From positions 100,164 to 121,780 of the forward strand of contig CDMY01000252.1 in assembly GCA_001179505.1 (NCBI GenBank): 21,617 nt of DNA, in the 5' to 3' direction. Both the position numbers and the translations under genes were made by a program. The notes below the pieces were generated by a model. It saw nothing but the letters and a program-made list of their open reading frames with translations. It searched no databases and was not told the DNA's origin. This stretch comes from Vitrella brassicaformis. Its lineage: Eukaryota; Sar; Vitrellaceae. Shown in pieces: positions 18,929 through 21,617 of this stretch; positions within the stretch are counted from its first letter, which is position 1; every line of letters begins with the position of its first letter.

Positions 18929-19954
18929 TTAAGATTCCCCCGCCCCGCCGGCGTGTTTGGGTGTTGTTGTCTGTCTGGTCTCTTTGTCTCCTTTAACGTC
19001 GCAGTAGAGCTCGTATGGGTCTGGCTCTTCCTCTTCCTCTGCAAACTCCCAGACGCCCAAGCGGTTGTCCGAGATGGCCTGCACGCCCAGCTCTTTGGCC
19101 ATCTCATGCATGGCGTCCAGGTTGGACTCGTCCTCGAGGTCGATCCACAGGGGGTCACCGTAGCACCGCTGGACATGCGCATCTGAACACACACACACAC
19201 GCGCAGAGGATGGATGTACTTGTGTCCGAGTGCGTTCGTTCGCTCGTTGTTCGGCGCTTTGCGTACAGTTTCCGTTGTCAATCTCACTCCACATGTCGAG
19301 GTAGAACTGTTCGAAGCCCCTGCCAAGAACACATACACACACACATACGGTGAGCATGCGGTCGTCGGTCAGCACCTTCGGACCTTCCATCTTTGCAGCA
19401 CTGCTGCCAGATCCGCTCAAGTGCCCTGGCCGAGACCTCGTAGCGACGGAAGGGCCGAGAGGCATAGATCTCTGCAAGCGCCTTAATTCTCCCGCGCCTG
19501 CTATTGGCCCTCGGGAGGCCTGCACACACACACATACCGTCACACACAGGTCAGGAGACCTCTTCTCTGACGTACCAACGTCTTCCAATGCGCAATTCAG
19601 TATCGCCATGAAGGTGCCGCTGGAGTTGAGCTCCCCATTATCTATCGTATTGTTGATGCATTTGCGCGCCCGCCGCTTATTCGCGGCATACGCCATCTCT
19701 CGCAGCCGGCGGGTTTCGCCAAATGCCGGCAGCTCGATTCCCCGCAAGAAGCGGACCAGCCGATGCGCCCGAGTCGCCTCAAGCCGCGTCTTGTGCTCAC
19801 AGCCATCAGCGGCAAAGGGTCGTCCCGTCCGGCTGCGCAGAGCGTCCACGCGCGCCGGGTGGACGAACGAGGGAAGGGAAGGCGAACAAATCGCGGGGTG
19901 AGGTCCAAGTTGGAGCAGCAGGACAAGACAACTAACGCCCAACACACGCTTCAT
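18929..19954 (-). CDS. Orphan protein with signal peptide, function unknown
   Basis: Four exons (19954-19576, 19519-19384, 19319-19267, 19182-18929) join in phase to 273 residues. The N-terminus MKRVLGVSCLVLLLQLGPHP is a signal peptide, likely cut near AICS. The next 40 residues are basic and acid-poor, so a bipartite plastid leader is possible but unproven. The body is mostly helical and charged (GRIKALAEIYASRPFRRYE, LERIWQQCC), then GFEQFYLDMWSEIDNGNY and DPLWIDLEDESNLDAMHEM, with an acidic EEEEEPDPYELY patch and a Thr/Gly-rich end. Two Asn sequons occur (NNT, NSS). No family was recognised. The whole span is also open as one 341-residue frame, but that frame translates TG repeats (VCVCV) and a different second exon; phase-correct splicing gives a more protein-like sequence. 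Divergent from seipin. Confidence 0.7.
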   Translation of the reverse strand: MKRVLGVSCLVLLLQLGPHPAICSPSLPSFVHPARVDALRSRTGRPFAADGCEHKTRLEATRAHRLVRFLRGIELPAFGETRRLREMAYAANKRRARKCINNTIDNGELNSSGTFMAILNCALEDVGTSEKRSPDLCVTVCVCVQASRGPIAGAGELRRLQRSMPLGPSVATRSRPGHLSGSGSSAAKMEGPKVLTDDRMLTVCVCVCVLGRGFEQFYLDMWSEIDNGNCTQSAEQRANERTRTQVHPSSARVCVCSDAHVQRCYGDPLWIDLEDESNLDAMHEMAKELGVQAISDNRLGVWEFAEEEEEPDPYELYCDVKGDKETRQTTTPKHAGGAGES

Positions 19955-20459
19955 GAGTCTCTTGTTTCATCGTCTTGGGCGAAGACAGAACGGCGCGAGC
20001 ACGGCTTTCCTGACCAGACGACAGACACAAACAGCGATAGCAAGCAGTGCACCATGGATGTGCATTGTGCTGCTCCGCTGACCTCATGGCAGTCAGACGT
20101 CAGCGACAGGCGGTGCTTCTCAATCTGCGTAGGAGATCTGCAACAAACAATGAATCAATCAGGTATCAATGGGCGATTTGTGAGTGCGCTTATCGTCCTG
20201 CGCACGTCACGCTGTCGATTTGTCATCCCTTCCCTCCCTGATCCCTTTCCCGGCTTGCAGCTGCGAGCTTGGAACGAAGAACTTTCTTCTCAGAACGAAG
20301 AAAGCAGAACGAGAAGCGGTTGAATAGCATCTGCTGAAAGTGTAAGGAGAGAGCACTGATGAAATGTACACAAAATTCTCAGAAAGCGCAGACTTTGTGG
20401 CTTGTTTGTTCGCTGTCATGCAGGGAATGGATGAGGTCATTGCCACGGTGGTTTGAGAG
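19955..20459. promoter_or_regulatory. Divergent region between orphan gene and seipin
   Basis: 505 bases between start codons, nearly free of tandem repeats. A perfect 8-base inverted repeat (CTTTCTTC / GAAGAAAG, 7-base loop) lies at 20282-20304. A CAG|GGAATGG acceptor-like site near 20422 leaves room for a non-coding 5' exon of the seipin gene. Confidence 0.5.
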
Positions 20460-21617
20460 ATGATTAGCCGGGCCATCGGAGGGGCGGGCGTGGCTGCGGT
20501 GGAGGGCTACCTGCTATGCTCGCGGCTGTGCGGGGCCTGCCTGATCGTCCTGCCCCTGGCCCTGATGGCGTCATCCATCGCCTACTGGAGCGTCGTCGAC
20601 CGCCTCTTCCCATCGGCATCCCAGCTCTTCCCCATCCACTTCACATACGGCACAGACGACACACAGCTCGACCTCTACCGGCCGGAGGGATCCACCATGT
20701 CGGTCACGGAGGCGCATGTGCCCTTCAGCCACCGGAACTGGGACTTTGAGCCGCCCGCACACACCGAGGTAGTCCTGGGTGTGGAGCGGCCGGTGTATTA
20801 CTTGCCGAGGGTGGAGATCAACTCGGGGCCTTACGTGGAGGTGGACCTGTCGGTGCAGTTCCTCCTCCCCAGGCGGCTGCTGAACTCCTTTGATCTGCCC
20901 CTGACCATATCGATGGAGATCATCAGTCGGGACGGCCGGCGGGTGGCACGCTCCACACGATCCCTCCTGCCAGCGAAGCCCTCTCTCTTCCGGCAGCTCT
21001 TCGACTACTTTGTGCAGCGATCCCTGGTTGCCCTGGGCCTGTGGAATGACGTGCGGACCTTCACCGTTCTCCTGATTGACCGCTTCCCCTATTCGTCCCC
21101 CGACTGGCTCGGCCGCGCCATCATCCGCCTCGCCCCGGCCATCCCTGTCGACCGGGCCTTTCTCCAGATGCGACGCCGTATGTGGTTCTACCCCATCAGA
21201 GCTTACCTGGGGGCCCATCGGTGGACGGCATACGTGCTGTTCGTCACGGTGGCGTCGATTATGGCGACTGCATGGGCCTGCTGCCTCGTATCACTGCTGT
21301 GGGTCGAGAGGATACTGCGCAAGAGCACATCTCGGGAGGGCTTCATGAACATGGAGCAGCCACCTGTCGCTGGACCACTGCCGAACGTCCGCATTCCTCG
21401 GCCCCCACCCGTCGCACCACTAGAGCCGCCGCCGATGCGTCGCAGCGCCCCCCCGTCCCCCGTCCGTCCCATGCCCCGCACCGCCCCACCATCACCGCCA
21501 TTGCAACCCCTTCGTGTGGAGAGAGGGGAAGCAATGGCGGCACAGCAGAGGTCGCAGACACGGCAGGAAGTCCCGGTATCCTCTATGCCGCCACCGGCCG
21601 ACATCGGCCGTGGATCT
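20460..21617 (+). CDS. Seipin-family protein, 3' end outside window
   Basis: A single open frame of 386 codons starts at ATG 20460 and stays open to the right edge, so the C-terminus is cut. Topology fits seipin: short cytosolic N-terminus, first membrane helix at about 22-45 (LCGACLIVLPLALMASSIAY), a lumenal beta-sandwich-type domain with RVEINSGPYVEVDLSVQFLL from R117 and SRDGRRVARSTRSLL, and a second membrane helix at about 255-281 (WTAYVLFVTVASIMATAWA). Seipin forms ER rings that organise lipid droplet budding and triacylglycerol flow. After helix 2 comes a cytosolic tail of over 100 residues, rich in Pro and Arg, likely disordered. The start chosen is the first ATG before helix 1. Codon use is strongly GC3, as in its neighbours. 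No intron is needed in this part. Confidence 0.88.
   Translation, partial: MISRAIGGAGVAAVEGYLLCSRLCGACLIVLPLALMASSIAYWSVVDRLFPSASQLFPIHFTYGTDDTQLDLYRPEGSTMSVTEAHVPFSHRNWDFEPPAHTEVVLGVERPVYYLPRVEINSGPYVEVDLSVQFLLPRRLLNSFDLPLTISMEIISRDGRRVARSTRSLLPAKPSLFRQLFDYFVQRSLVALGLWNDVRTFTVLLIDRFPYSSPDWLGRAIIRLAPAIPVDRAFLQMRRRMWFYPIRAYLGAHRWTAYVLFVTVASIMATAWACCLVSLLWVERILRKSTSREGFMNMEQPPVAGPLPNVRIPRPPPVAPLEPPPMRRSAPPSPVRPMPRTAPPSPPLQPLRVERGEAMAAQQRSQTRQEVPVSSMPPPADIGRGS

Noticed and set aside
18929-19954. Single uninterrupted 341-residue minus-strand frame
   Set aside because: It translates TG repeats as VCVCV and uses a less protein-like second segment. Phase-consistent GT-AG introns give better sequence.

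Overview
The window is nuclear DNA of a eukaryote with intron-rich, GC-rich genes. Most introns are about 60-120 nt and many have (TG)n runs just before the 3' splice site. Non-coding DNA is full of 2- to 5-base tandem repeats. Gene content (a Sed5-type syntaxin, an oxysterol-binding protein, seipin, a CBM20 protein, an LRAT-domain protein) and this repeat style suggest an alveolate alga, most likely a chromerid such as Vitrella brassicaformis. That assignment is inference and was not tested by a database search. There is no sign of bacterial, organellar or viral DNA.

Eleven protein genes were rebuilt by joining exons so that reading phase is kept across every junction. Left to right: (1) 3' part of an ankyrin-repeat protein (+); a 3.4 kb repeat-rich gap; (2) Sed5/syntaxin-5 Qa-SNARE (-, 9 exons); (3) FEN1/XPG-like nuclease (+, 9 exons); (4) hypothetical protein with weak PG-rich (SHIPPO-like) motifs (-); (5) small secreted Cys-rich protein (+); (6) oxysterol-binding-protein-related protein with a C2HC finger, PH domain, FFAT motif and ORD domain (-); (7) stand-alone CBM20 protein (+); (8) aldo-keto reductase (-, 8 exons); (9) LRAT-domain protein (+, 6 exons); (10) orphan protein with a signal peptide (-); (11) seipin (+, running off the right end).

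The orientation alternates without exception (+-+-+-+-+-+). Five divergent pairs have start codons only 137 to 505 bases apart and probably share promoters. Tandem repeats pile up in the convergent 3'/3' gaps and in introns, while the divergent promoter regions are nearly repeat-free. Several introns also carry (GGGA)n directly after the 5' splice site.

There is no operon-like system. Several proteins act on internal membranes and lipids (Sed5 at ER-Golgi, the ORP at ER contact sites through FFAT, seipin at ER-lipid droplet sites, LRAT as a lipid acyltransferase or hydrolase), but whether the clustering means anything is open. Exon borders come from splice consensus, phase and family conservation, not from transcripts.
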